Positions 1-12,300 of a DNA stretch of 64,000 bases are shown piece after piece. The position numbers and the translations under genes were made by a program. Under the pieces are notes generated by a model that was given only the letters and a program-made list of their open reading frames with translations, was not told the DNA's origin and did not search any database. Origin of the DNA: Lingula anatina. Lineage: Eukaryota; Brachiopoda; Lingulata; Lingulida; Lingulidae. The stretch is taken from assembly GCF_001039355.2 (NCBI RefSeq), contig NW_019775610.1:1-64000 (forward strand), in the 5' to 3' direction. Positions within the stretch are counted from its first letter, which is position 1. Each line of letters starts with the position of its first letter.

Positions 1-486
1 TACGCCAGTGGAATGGAACTTTAAACACTGCATAGGGGATATAAGGTATGTTTTGTCTTTCCTGGAACTTTTTCCTACAACAGAGGTCAGACAAGAGATG
101 CATTTTTAAATTTTTACTTATTAGAATTATTTGTATGGGCTCAAAACATTAACAAAGTGTCAAGAAATAAAAAAAGATTCAAATCTTTTTATTCATTGCT
201 ATAGATTTGTAATACACCATTTTATGATAAAATGACTTTTATTTTCAATTGGCTTTTTGAAATAGTATATCAACATGTGTATAATGGCTAGCTTGCACTA
301 GTTTCTAACTTCAATATGATGTTTGGTTGGTTATAATGAATGCTACGTTTTATTTTCAGACAAGAAGAAGTGTCCCAAATTATAGGAAACCAAAAACTGG
401 GGATAGGTTATCTGTCTCGTGCAGTAGATGCATTGGACAAGTTCTTGGACCAACGTGTTTCAAGAAAGACTGACAACTTTGACTGA
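1..486 (+). CDS. 3' end of an unidentified protein-coding gene (partial)
   Basis: Two terminal coding exons are visible: one runs off the left edge and ends at 45 (AAG then GTATG), the other spans 360-486 after a TTTTCAG acceptor and ends in TGA. The join is in phase 2 and leaves 56 residues ending in DNFD. The fragment contains PVEWNFKHCIGD and then an amphipathic, probably helical stretch (LSRAVDALDKFLDQRV). I do not recognise the family. The frame is supported by the open reading across the splice junction. What follows, to about 1115, is AT-rich and fits a 3' UTR; AATAAA-type signals occur near 1106. The rest of the gene lies to the left of the window. Confidence 0.6.
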
Positions 487-1430
487 TTTTGTGCATTTGG
501 TCTTTGCTGGAAGAACGAATGTCAAATTGATATCGATTTGATGCAGAAGTGAAAAATAAGTATATGCCTTTTGCCACTTTGTATCTTGTATATGATCAAA
601 TTAAATATAAGTTATTGGTGTGGATGTTTTCATGGAGCATGAGCTTTTATTATTATATAGCCCAGTAAAATACCATAGTTCAGATTTTGTTTTCTCAAAT
701 TACATTTAGAAGTTTGTGTGAAATAATTTTACATTTGAGGCGTAAAGTACAAATTATGAAACTGTTTGTATAGTAGAACATGTCTACCATTATAAAAGTA
801 ATTGTTGTGCCTGTGTAATTTATATAGTTTGTTTGTCTTCTATATATCATACCAAGTCAGTCAGTACAATACAACTAGTAAATGATGGAATGAAGAGTTT
901 ATTAATGTGACATTTGTTCAGGATAAACCTTGATGGCCTTGCTTGTAAAATATCCATGATTTAAAATTGAAATATATTTGCCTGTCAAATGAATCCTTAT
1001 ATGATGATTTTTATCAGCAAATATTTGCCTTGTTCATAAATATATTGTACATACATTTATATCTATATATTACACTTCCATCACATGTTTGGTACTTTAA
1101 CTTTAAATAAATTATATTTCTTCAAACAGATTATTGATTTTATGATTGAACATTTGGTTTGTTTACTTAACAGCATCAATAACAAATACTTGTAAACACG
1201 GAGCAAATATTGATTGATATATGTGCAGAATCCCCTCTGCCACATAGTAAAGTTTTTCTGCTGGTGTTAAAGTGAAATGCTTTGCTTCCACTGCTGATAA
1301 ATTTCCAAACGATTATCAAAATGTTTTATCGTTTCCAAAGCAAAGGAGTGTTTAGGCATCCCACTGATACTGTCTGGGAGTAAAACCAATTATCTGATTA
1401 ATCAAAAATGTCATGAGGAATGCAACAAGT
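487..1430. other. Non-coding AT-rich stretch (3' UTR and tail-to-tail intergenic DNA)
   Basis: No open frame with splice signals was found on either strand. The left part is probably the 3' UTR of the gene ending at 486, with TAAATAAATT near 1106. The right part would hold the 3' UTR of the minus-strand gene ending at 1431. The two genes therefore converge here. Confidence 0.4.
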
Positions 1431-2313
1431 TCAGTTGTAATCAACATCGAGCTTAGTTGGTGGGGCATCCCTTCTCATCATCAATTCACTTTGGTATCGA
1501 GAAGTCTCGTGGTGGAAATCTGGTCGTAATAGTTGAGCTCGCGAAGGAAGTTGATACCTTTGATTAATTCTGTGTCTAGGCTCTACATTATATGACATTT
1601 GTTCCCTCTTCTCTAGGTACAGATTCTCATCATGTTCATGGTGTGGTACTCCCCCAAGCTCAGCATTCTAAGGTATTAAAAAAACATTGTATTTATTTAA
1701 GAAATTGCCTTTCAAAGTTTAGAAGTTGGTGGGGTGGGCGGCATTTTCTTTATCACACACAGTACACACAAATGTTGTCAATTGACTTCAAAATAACTCC
1801 TAAAAATAAAATTCTCTCTCTCTTCTCTCACAAAAGAAAAAAAAAGAAAATATTATTTTCTTAAAATCTTTCCTAAAATCAAGTACCTGGATGATGAGTT
1901 TTCTGTTTTTCATATCTGTCTTCCATTCTGGTACATACAACCGGGGAATAATTGGGTGACTCCTGGAGTACGCAGGGACCCTGAAACCATATATGATTAC
2001 AGTATAAGTAACAACTATTTATGTCTTCCATATTCAGAAACTCTGAATGGTACCAATCGAAATTAGTGAAGAATGACCCTGTAGTTTTATTTTTCTCTTT
2101 CTCACCTGTATATAGCACCTGTGCGTCCTTGGTTACCAAGTATGATCATTGCACTTTATAGTTTGTAAATTTGATTAAATATAACAAGGGCTGACCACAG
2201 TACATTTGTGCTAAGTCGATATGATTTTTTTTCAAATCTGACTTTGTCTCAAAATTGTCACAGGTCATAATATTATCTTACCTGGTCACTTGAGAACGTC
2301 CAAACCTATCCAT
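1431..2313 (-). CDS. TEX43: TEX43/SPMIP10-like sperm microtubule inner protein homologue
   Basis: Four coding exons on the minus strand, all in frame: 2313-2282, 2153-2106, 1980-1887 and 1667-1431, giving 136 residues from MDRFGRS to a TGA. The core has IIPRLYVPEWKTDM, then IIQNAELGGVPHHEHDENLYL, then an arginine-rich tail with SRYQSEL. These resemble mammalian TEX43 (SPMIP10), which has an IPRRYV-PWKENM block, an AE-GIH-GP block with DSLFL, and a C-terminal SRYQS. TEX43 is known as a small protein inside the doublet microtubules of the sperm flagellum; the same role here is inference. The length is close to the mammalian protein. The acceptor before exon 2 (2154) has a weak pyrimidine tract, so the first 12 residues are less certain; a later ATG lies at 2149. 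The gene is head-to-head with GPATCH2. Confidence 0.65.
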
Positions 2314-2465
2314 TGCTTGTTCTGTTTGTTGTGACGCACGGGGAAGTGGAGCACTTTAATACATGTGCATTCTCGCGAGAACATTCGAGATAACAACAAA
2401 CATGGCGAGTGCTCCTGCAGCTTTCTCGAAATGTCACATTTAAAGTCCATTTTCAACTTGATAAG
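2314..2465. promoter_or_regulatory. Bidirectional promoter region and first non-coding exon of GPATCH2
   Basis: The minus-strand start codon at 2313 and a plus-strand donor (ATAAG then GTAAGTAT) ending at 2465 lie within about 150 bp, so the two genes probably share a promoter. The interval is richer in CG than its surroundings and holds TCTCGCGAGA-like sequence around 2370-2380, which resembles the palindromic element of many TATA-less bidirectional promoters. The plus-strand exon contains a 13-codon upstream ORF, ATG at 2402 to TAA at 2443, before the main start in the next exon. Exact start sites cannot be read from sequence. Confidence 0.5.
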
Positions 2466-3401
2466 GTAAGTATAAATCGATTCTAGACTGTGTGTAGAGT
2501 TGAAAGATGAGAACCAACGCATTTATGATTCTACAAAATGCGTGTTTTCTAACGATCGTTTTAAATCACGTAATGAACATGGACGTCAGATTGGACATGC
2601 TACAACTTGTACAAGCTACTGTACTGTATCGCACGGCGACTGGCGAGCATGTACAAAATTCAAAGCACCGAAGTTTCATTTTACGCTTATATCGCAACGA
2701 TAGTGATTTAGTGGTTGTTTAAACTCCTGCTTCTCTCATGACAATTGTTTTGATACATGTACTTTTGTGATCACATTTAATTAACTTTTTGTTTCAAGTA
2801 AAAGGAAAACAGTTGATATAGGTATATAATTAGCATGAAGGCTGAGCGAAGCAGACGCTTGATTTTATTGCGAAGCCACCACTCATTGGACTGGCCCTTT
2901 ATCTTATATTATTAACTAATACCGCCTTATGTACAGCTGATGTATCAGATTTACATTCAATTGTAAACAAGAACATGTATATATAATATAGTTTCAATGA
3001 TTATCATTATTTAATATTATTATTACTTTCATTTAGTAGTCTTATGTAGTATGAAACATTTCATTTGTTATTTTATTTATGACTGAATAAAGTGACAATT
3101 GAAATTTGAAAAGGTTGGTTTGGGTTTACTTTGTAATAAAACATTAATTTTTATGTAAGGATTGTCAGGTCGTTTATGCATTGCATCTTTTTTTTTTTTT
3201 TTTTCTCTTTTAAGCAGTACCCTGATGGTGATTACCAGCACTTATAAAAAGGTAGTAATTTAATTATCTTTTGTGATTATTTTTTAAATATCAGAAATGC
3301 TCTGAAACAATTATTTAAAAAATTTTTCCTCCAAATCCTTTCTAAGTTCTGTTACTGATATTCGTCTGTTCATTTGACAAGTTTGCTGTCTTGCTTTTCA
3401 G
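2466..3401 (+). other. First intron of GPATCH2
   Basis: Bounded by GTAAGT at 2466 and a TGCTTTTCAG acceptor ending at 3401. Contents are AT-rich with a poly-T run near 3188. No gene is seen inside; short open frames at 2500-2722 lack splice or codon support. Confidence 0.5.
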
Positions 3402-3427
3402 TTCTTCAGAGCCTTAGAAAGGTTCTA

Positions 3428-6117
3428 ATGGACAACAGTATTGTGAAAGACCTGGAAAACTTGCAAGTGTTCTCCACATATGACATTTACAAGATGGATG
3501 AACTGGTCCAAGATCTGACCAATGCTTTAGAGGAGAGTTCCAAGCAGAATGAGAGGAGAGCCAAAAGTGACGATGGTATGTCTATGGGCTATGTCAGGAC
3601 AAGAGCTTGCAAGAAACGCAAGAATAAAAAACGAAGGACAAGCCAAAACTTTCATGTGGAGTTTGGAAACATGACTGAGGCTTCTGAATCCAGTTTAGAT
3701 GGTGCTTTGAAGGATTACATGGAGAATGCTGCTCAGCAAAGTGACTCAGATGATCTGGCCATAGCAAGGCGTTTCTCTTCATTGGCTTTACCCCAACATG
3801 CCATCTCATTAGCAGAATCAGACTCTGTAACAGAAACTGTATCACCACTGAGGGCTCAGAGTAGACGAAGAAGAAAATTCAAAATGGCAGTTGATCCTGA
3901 CCCTGGTTCAGATATTGCTATGCAGGAATACAAACCACGAAAGAAGAGAATGAAAGGAAAAGGATCTCTGAAAGACAAGAGCATGGATAGTGATAAAGAG
4001 GGTGGGATGGCATCAAAGAAAAGAAGTTTTAAAGAAATGGCCAGTAAAGAGAATGTCTTAGATGGCGGAGATAAAATGGAAACTGAGAAATGGCAGTAAG
4101 CATTTGATTTGTCACTTTGATTTTTTTTTTACAGTCATTAAACATGATGATCGCATCAATAACCCCCTGTGCTTCTAAATTGGTTCCAGTTAAACTCTTA
4201 ATAATCTAAAATATTTTATCTCTTAAGAGAATACATTGACCAAATTTCTATTAATATCTGATAAATAAAATCTACGATAATGCAAAAAAAACTTGGTATT
4301 ATGTGATATAAAATTTCTTATATGACGCATTTATTTTAGGGACAGCACCAGTAGTTCTCTGAGCAGCAGTGAACCAGAAACTTATGATGAAGAAGGACAA
4401 GATGGTAAGGTGTTTGTTTTCTTAATTATTACATCAAAGAGTTTTTACAGACCTGAAAAAGGTTAATTTTGGACTCCCGCACAGTTGCCCTAGTTTCCAA
4501 GAAGTTCTGTTTGTCTTTTTTCGATTTAGATAAAATGGTTTAGCATGTCATTATGTTTTTTATAAATAAAAATAGACAGCTGCTCCACCATTGTCTTCAC
4601 CATAGTGAGGCATTAGTATTTTATATATTTTTTCTAGGTGATGATGAACAGAGTGATTTCTTCCATGAGACTGGCCCTGTGTGTGGGATCCCTGGTATTA
4701 TTCCATGGTGGGAAAAACAGAAGATAGAAGAGGATACACAAGACAAAAAATTCAAGGAAATCCTCAATGGGAGTTTGGACCATATGTCTGTGGAATCCAG
4801 GAGAGGTTTCCAGGCTCGCTTAAAGAAGGTGGCTGGTTTGGTAAGTTTTAATTACTTTGATGAGAATATTTGTTTTGAAAGATTTGAATAAAGGTAGATT
4901 TTTCAAATTGTGCACTGCTTGATAACTATTCTTGTTCTCAGTTTGACATGAAATGCTTATTTGATATTAAAAAGTATAAATTGTCTAATATTATGAACTT
5001 ATCAACTGACAGATTACTGACACTTATATTTTGACTTGTGTTTGATTGTGATTATTTTACAAACATTAAAGTGAAAACTGGTCAGAGACCTCACTTCTTT
5101 ATTCCAGCATGGCAGAGAAATAAGACTAGGAAGAAGGAGATTAAAAGACAGGGTAGGTAAATGATCCACAATCAATGTTTTTTGTCAGTAATTCAAGAAG
5201 GAAGTTATATTATGCATCCTTGAATCTTTCTCCTTAATCTATATGAACATTAGGATTAAAACATGCTTCGAAGTAGCCAGGGAAATAGTTTTGTTGTGTT
5301 CCTTGAACGTGTAACAAACCAATGAATTAAACATTTGATAAACATTCAGAGGCCAGGATACACTGCATACAAGTTCTTCCAAGACAGACACCAGAAGAAA
5401 TCTGATCCATCCGGGCTCTGGCAGTTAGCATCTCCAAACCAGTCTGGGGATGTTAAAAGAAGGAGAAAAACTCCCCCAACAAGTCCCGTTGATGAAGGTT
5501 TGTCATAAAGGCAGAAACGTCCAAAGGAACTGGTTAGGGGACAGTGAGCAGGGGGCAGTGATCACCTTGTTTGTATTAATAGGATGATTTGAATACTTTG
5601 TATTCTAATTAAATTGGATTTTTTATTTGTGGGTTAATCATAACTGTTAACAAACGCAGAATCACTGACAAGCAGATGTCCTGGTTTTATTGAGTTGTTG
5701 ATATTTTATGCTTTTGGTCATTTGCACATAGGGTAATATTTGCTGTGACTCATCACTTTGGCATGATGATCTAAACAGTCTGTCAGAATTGTTCCCAGGC
5801 CTTTAAAACTAAATTAAATAGATATTTTATATAATATATTTTATATATTAAATGTTCCTATTGGCTTCACATCTCGGGATAATCAAATGAAAAATCTTAT
5901 TCTTTTCATTTTAGATTTAGTTGGAGGTGATGCCAGTCCAATCCCAGAGGACAACATAGGCAACAAGATGTTACAGACCATGGGGTGGGTCCCAGGGACA
6001 GGATTGGGTCCCACAGGAAGTGGAATACAGACGCCCATTACGGCACATCTACGTCAGCGGAGGCAGGGCCTTGGTGCTAATGTTGATGATGAAAGAGAAA
6101 CAAAAAGTGATGAATGA
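3428..6117 (+). CDS. GPATCH2: G-patch domain-containing protein 2 (GPATCH2)
   Basis: Six coding exons: 3428-4095, 4340-4404, 4638-4840, 5108-5152, 5350-5497 and 5915-6117, giving 443 residues. Matches to vertebrate GPATCH2 occur in order: MDELVQDLTNALEESS near the N terminus, Lys/Arg-rich and Ser-rich low-complexity tracts, GDDEQSDFF (about 244-252), a GI-GIIPWWEK block, SRRGFQARL, GDVKRRRK, and a C-terminal G-patch at about 390-430 (NIGNKMLQTMGW, then GTGLG, ending QGLG). G-patch proteins bind nucleic acid and activate DEAH-box helicases; GPATCH2 is a nuclear protein linked to DHX15, so the same role is inferred. The protein is somewhat shorter than the human one. The ATG at 3428 is the first in exon 2. 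A possible AATAAA is at 6717. Confidence 0.93.
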
Positions 6118-8394
6118 TTTTGCCAATTTTAGCAGATGTGCTCACTGTAGCTAAATTAGTGAAAATCTTTGTCATGCTGTCCTCATATATATATATATGA
6201 TTTAAAAAATCTATCAAAATTGGTCTTCCTTAGTGAAATAGGTTATTTCATTGTAGCGAGCTGTACTTTCTTCCACTGATTTTTATTTATTATCAAAAGT
6301 TTATTGACTTATGTTGTTATGGTAGATACAATTTATCATATACAGGTGATGTCCCTTTGTTCTTTAGAACTGAATATAAGGGTCTGTGGACACCAAGCAT
6401 GGATGCAGTGGTTGAGCAAATGTTGAATAACATCTAATTTATGTTTGGTTTTCAAAACTGGAATCAACTTTGAAATTTCTTTCCCTAAAATATAGTCCCT
6501 CTTTGAAAGCAAATAAATCAAATTTTAGCATCCCATGGCACAGTTGTTTTTTACTCCTTAAATTCAGAACCTTCATTCGTTCAATGAAGAAAATTTAGAA
6601 GGGTCCAAAGCTCAATGCTAAATGAAGATAATTTTAACACAACCTGTATTCAACATAAAATCATGTACTGTACCATAAAATTTTCAGTTTTGACTTGTCA
6701 GTGTTGAATCTCTGTTAATAAAATCTGCCAACCTTATTTCAACAAAAATGCAAGGTTTTAATGAAAGTTGTGTCTGTTGGGATTCTTATTTGTTTGCATG
6801 TTTATTGGCTGTAAAGGTGAACTTGCAATTTGAAATCTTTAACAAAATCACTTTTATTGGATCTGTCTAGTACTATTCATAGTTACTATTTGAAAAACTG
6901 TTTCATCTTTTAAACATGTATATTAAGGCAAATTTAACGTTCAGATGTTCACTTTTATTTATTAAAATTAGTTTAGTTAAATGTGTCTAATTTATAGATA
7001 CTTCTTTGATCTTTTTATCTAAATTGTCTTGCAGGCTGTGAGAATTTGGTTCAAGGAGTAACTTTTAATATGTATGACAGTCTTGATTTATGTAAATGAT
7101 CAGAGGAATAAGAAAAGTTGCATTTTAATAAATTAAAAAAAGGTAACATTAATTTCAATATTTAAACTAATTAATCTTTACCAATTGTGCAAGATTTGTT
7201 TGGTCTGCAAATAAAAAACACAGTGGGTGACAAATGATTTGAATAAAATAAAAGGTCTGGTGTTGCATGTAGTCATAGCCAGTCTTTGGCTTAACTCTTC
7301 TACTTTACTTATGACTGAATATAGTCATTAAAATTGTAACAAAGATAATGACTAAAACAATGTAAATAAAATTACATATACTGGAGGTATTGGAAAGTTT
7401 TGTTTTTGACTGGTGTCTTAATAAATGTGATATTTAAATTTATAATACATATTCTACAAGATCGTGAAAGAATCATGCAAAAGTGTGGCAACTGGGATGT
7501 AACTTTGCACCTAAAGATACCATGCATTATGTATGGAAGTTGCATTTTCTTTAAAGACCAGTAGTTGATGTTTTTTTTTGTATTATAACAGAACAATCTT
7601 TCACAAAAATGAAAAAAAAAGTATCCATCACATCAATGCACTTCTGCAAATATCATTTAGAGCAAAGATGGTATTTGAAGAAAAAAGAAGTCTTGGAGTG
7701 CTACTTTTCTCATGTCGAACAAAATTGATCTCATCCAGATAAACATCTTTACTCATTTTGAGCCCATATAGTCTCAGTATATATATTTTCAATTTGATGA
7801 GGTTCTGCATATTTTGTAAAATAATTTTTAGCGTAACCCTATTTTATTAATTTTGACTTAAACTCTATACACCCTCATCAAATAGCACAATGATGATGCT
7901 GAAGCAAATATCTTTATTTTATTATTTTTTATTTACTGATTAATTAATTATTTTATTCATTTTATTTATTTTATTTATTTATTTATTATTATCATTATTT
8001 TTATTATTATTATTATTATTATTTTTTTGCTTTGTTTCGACTTTGTTTAAAGTAAATACATCATACTGGGCATATATGTTTTCTTATGTGCTCCTTTACA
8101 GACTGGAAAGACACCCATTCCTAATTTTGAAAAAAACTTTCTAATCATTTTTTATTATTTATTGATATTTATTCCATACTGATGCTATGTACAGTGACAA
8201 GAAACCCCTAGAACACATTTTGGGTGAGTCTGTGGGGTAGTCCACTCTTTTTTTTTTTTTTTTTAAGCTACATTTGCAATAAATCTACATTTTCACAGCT
8301 GGGGTGTATCAAATCTCCTCTTGTTACATACCCATACATACCAAGAGCGATTATGATGGGTGATTATGAAGATTATGATCGTTATGCAGAGTTG
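6118..8394. other. GPATCH2 3' UTR and intergenic AT-rich DNA
   Basis: Follows the GPATCH2 stop. Candidate poly(A) signals AATAAA lie at 6717 and near 7127. From about 7905 to 8035 the sequence is low-complexity TTATT/TTTA repeat. No gene was found; a 70-codon open frame on the minus strand at 7372-7596 has no supporting features. Confidence 0.45.
7905..8035. repeat. Low-complexity ATT/ATTT tract
   Basis: Almost pure A and T with iterated TTATT, TTTATTTA and TTATTATTATT units, ending in a T run. It is a simple repeat in intergenic DNA. Confidence 0.7.
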
Positions 8395-8484
8395 ATATGA
8401 TGAAGTGCTGCCACCTGGCATTTCGTGCATCGGAAGTGGTTTGCAAATGGCGGTTGTGTTGAAAGTCTAAACATTGCTGCCAAG
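8395..8484 (+). promoter_or_regulatory. Putative first non-coding exon and promoter of the consortin-like gene
   Basis: A strong donor (CCAAG then GTAAAC) ends at 8484, and the preceding sequence is CG-richer than its surroundings, with an ETS-like CGGAAGTGG and a YY1-like AAATGGCGG, both common near TATA-less start sites. No in-frame start reaches the next exon, whose acceptor (CTTTCTTAG) ends at 9269. The 5' limit is a guess. Confidence 0.4.
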
Positions 8485-9318
8485 GTAAACAATCAGTGAT
8501 TTTTGCATATTTTACTTGATAGATGCTGTTTGCATTATGGGCATTATGCGAAGTTGCGATGGTTTGTTGGCAGGAAATCGATATAGTTCAACTTGTGGAA
8601 TGATTAGTAGCATTATAGCACAACTTAATTTGTCTATTTACTGGTACATAGTAACTTTTTATGCATTCTGTTGTGTCAGGTATATCAGAAAAAATCAAAC
8701 TGATCTGGAAAATATAGTATATATATATTACACCCAAAGTGTCCTCACTTTTCAGCCAAAAACCTGTGACCACTGACCAGCGCATCAAATTAACTAAGCA
8801 TCGTTCAATTTTCACGTTTTTTTTTCATTAGATTGCAAGTTTTCTAAACTTTTAAATGGTATAAATTGCACAGCGCTAAAAGAGAGATTTGAAAGGGATG
8901 TCATATGCGACCTGTGAGCAGGCTGGTCACAGCTTCGCCAGCACTGCAGCTGGACAGTGGCCACTGTGGCGCCCCTGGCGCATTGTGATATACATGTACC
9001 TAGTTGTGTTGATTTCACATGTTCATTTATTTATAATTGTGAATATCTATAGCCACAGTCCTTTGTCTAGGTCGATACTGCAATATGTAGTACTAGAACT
9101 TGAATATATATTTTAAATTTTCAGTCTCTAAAAACAGTGCTTTCACAAGTTACTAGTATATAAGTATGCAGTGCTAGTGTTTTCTGTCGTTTAGTTTTGC
9201 ATGCTAGAAAAAATTTACTGGGACTAGGGCAGTGCATAATCCTCTTCATGTAAACCTCTCCTTTCTTAGGTTGAGGTAAAGTGTCTGTGTTGATATCAAG
9301 AGTGGTGGCAGTGCTGTG

Positions 9319-12300
9319 ATGGCAGAGTCTGCGGATAAAGAAAACCATTCCCTGCAGGAGATGCAAGTGGAACAAGATGATGCCAGCATGAGTCAGAAAG
9401 CAGTGCAGCCTGAGAAAATGCTGAAAGGGAGCTCTGAAAAATTGAAAACTTCACCTCAGAAGAAAAAGAAGAAGAAAAACACCCCAAAGAAACAGATTTC
9501 TGACAGCACTGAGAAAGGTAAGTTCAGCAGCATGAAACATCTGGTGTTTTATTGTGGAAATTTTTTTGATAAAGAAAAACAAAAACAGAAAATAATAACA
9601 GTGTCTTCCATTAGCATATGATTATGTTTTCTTACTGATTTAGAAACTCCTACAGAAGGTGGAGATACAGCAGCAAATACAGAAGGTGAAGGAGCCAGAG
9701 AAGTAGAAGGCCATGAAGCATCTACAGAATTGTCAAAGGCAGCAGAATCTGTTGAAGACATTGGAGATGCAGGTATAAATTGGAGTTAATTAGAAGTATG
9801 ATAAAATATTTCATCATTTTTGTAATGAAATAAAGATTGCAATTATCATTTCACTCATTTTCAGTTGATTTTCTTTGAATTAAATTCAAAATGTCAGATA
9901 TATTTGTAGTTGTGATAAAACCATGCAACTCTGAACAGGATACAAAAACAATCAAGGCCTTTTTACTAATGTTCTATAGTTGGTATACTCTTCAAAATCC
10001 GACCAGTACCGTTAAGGATGCAAATTGATTTCCAGAAGTCTTAAACTTGGGTAACCTAGCAGATCTTGATGGTCCAGGAAGAAACCGTTTATTTGAGAGG
10101 GGCAGGCAGTATGAAGACAATGGTAAAGCACAGCTGGCTTTGAAGTGTTACCTAGGCTGTTTGACTGGCCTGGAGGAGGGGAGCGGGTTCACATACTTAC
10201 CACAGTGTCTCCATAGTGTAAGTCAGTAATGGTATATAATTTCATGGTAAAACAGAGCTTTAAACTGGTCATGGGGCCGCCAGAGTGCCAGGTCTTGGTA
10301 GAGCACTGATTTGTTATCAGAATAGTTAAAAATGTATTAACATCGCCAGCATTGCTTGAAGATATTGTTGATTTACATACCATTATACTAGTATTTAAAT
10401 TGAAAAATTGTTAGTTGAGCTTTCTATTCAAGGATCTCACTTATGCATTATTTTTTCCTCATTTTAGGTGGCTGATGTTTATTTTAAAAAAGAAGAATGT
10501 ATCCTTATTAATGTAAATAGCAGAAAGCGATTTGTAGTATGAAGACCTTTAACAGTTTGAAAATTCAAATTCCCATATGGATGTTAGTTGTAAATAAAAA
10601 AAATTCTGTTTACTGTTATCCTTCCTCAACTCTAAGCAGATGAAAAAGCTATTCAGTTTATACAAGCTGAGAAAATGTATTATGAGAGTGCCTTAATTGA
10701 CACCATGGGGTTGGAGAAGAGGGTTGGTAAGTGTACATAGCAAAATCACATTGCTCTGGTGTTTTTGTAGTCACCAAGATTTTTTGTAAGTACTAAGAAA
10801 AAATATCAGTCTTAGAAATGCTTTAAGTTTCATTTGCAACACATTAGAATGCTGCTAAAAAGTTAGTTCTTAGGTCAATGGTTTTTAAAAATATTGATTA
10901 TTTTGAAACTGCAAGTTTGTGTTTTATGGATGCTTCCAGATAGTTCATTTGTTTATTGGTAAGAGGCTTCTTTAATCCAGGGGTTTATTGGTACAAACAT
11001 AAGTTAAGATGTTGGTTCAGTGGCAGTTGGCATTCAAATACTAAGGACAGCAGGTACCAATGCACCTTTATACAAAGGTACATTCAGCCTGTAGTGACAG
11101 GCCCATTGTGTTTAGTGCAGTAGAGCATGTGTTGTGTAATGTCATATTGAAATGTCTCTCTTAACAAACTTTATCTACTGTCTTTCTGTGTTTAGAGGAC
11201 AGAAAGAAGGAGAAGGAGTCGGGAGATACCTCACCGCCTGACACTGGAGAAGAAAGCCTTGATGCTTTGAGAGCCACAGAATATGAAGAGTTGTCAAAAC
11301 TGTGTCTGGAGAGAGATCAGTACGTATGGGCTGGTTACCATGTTTCTTACTTAACAAGGGAATTTTTAAGAAGAGATAATGATTTACAATTTCTGTTTTG
11401 AATTAAATATGATGTTGAAAAAAGATTTCAAAGATGTCAAGCAAACTGTTGTTTGAATACTTTTTTTAGCAGTCTTGTCATTTTGCAGGCCAAGGCTAGC
11501 TTTGGATTACATTGCCAAGGTAACACATAAGATTACTCTAGAAATGCCCACAATATCATGTTCTGTTTAAAGAAAGATTAAGAAAATTAGACTCATTAAT
11601 GAATATGTAATATGTATAAAATCAAATCCTGGTGAATGTCAAATGAAGAGAGTTTACATACTGAAGATTAAAATAGAAAGCTAAGAATTTCAATTCTTAA
11701 TGTAGATAGTTCCCAAAGGAAAAAATACAAATACTTAGTATGGTGTTTAGAACTCTTTAACAAGTTTCATTATCTGCTTCATGGCATTATAAATAATTTG
11801 ATAAGTAACATTTGTTGTTCACTGTTTCCTGTAGGCAACCAAGCTGAGGCAGCAGGTATTTGGGGAGCAGCATCCTATCACTGTGAAAAGTTTAGATTTC
11901 TTCACTGTTGTCTATGCAGAGGTTGGAAAGCAGCAGTATAAAGGTACGTTTTCTGGGGGTGGATTGATTTGGATAACAGTAATTCACTGAATTAATTATT
12001 TGAATTGAATTTACCAAGCATGTTTACAGAAACATGATTTAGTCCAAAAAGTCTGATTATTTGTATCTGAAAGTTTGATAACAAGTGACAAATATTCAAA
12101 TATCAGGGGCGGATTTAGGCCATCTTCTGGGTCTTCCAGAAGACAGTTAGATTTTCAAGTTTACATTGACAGGTATTGATTTTTTCTGTCGGAAGACAGT
12201 CAAAAATGGAGGAAAAGTAACTTTGGAAGACCATCAGAAAATATCTCTGAATACGCCCCTGAATATAGTTATCCAAACTTCATAATTGTTACATCAAGCC

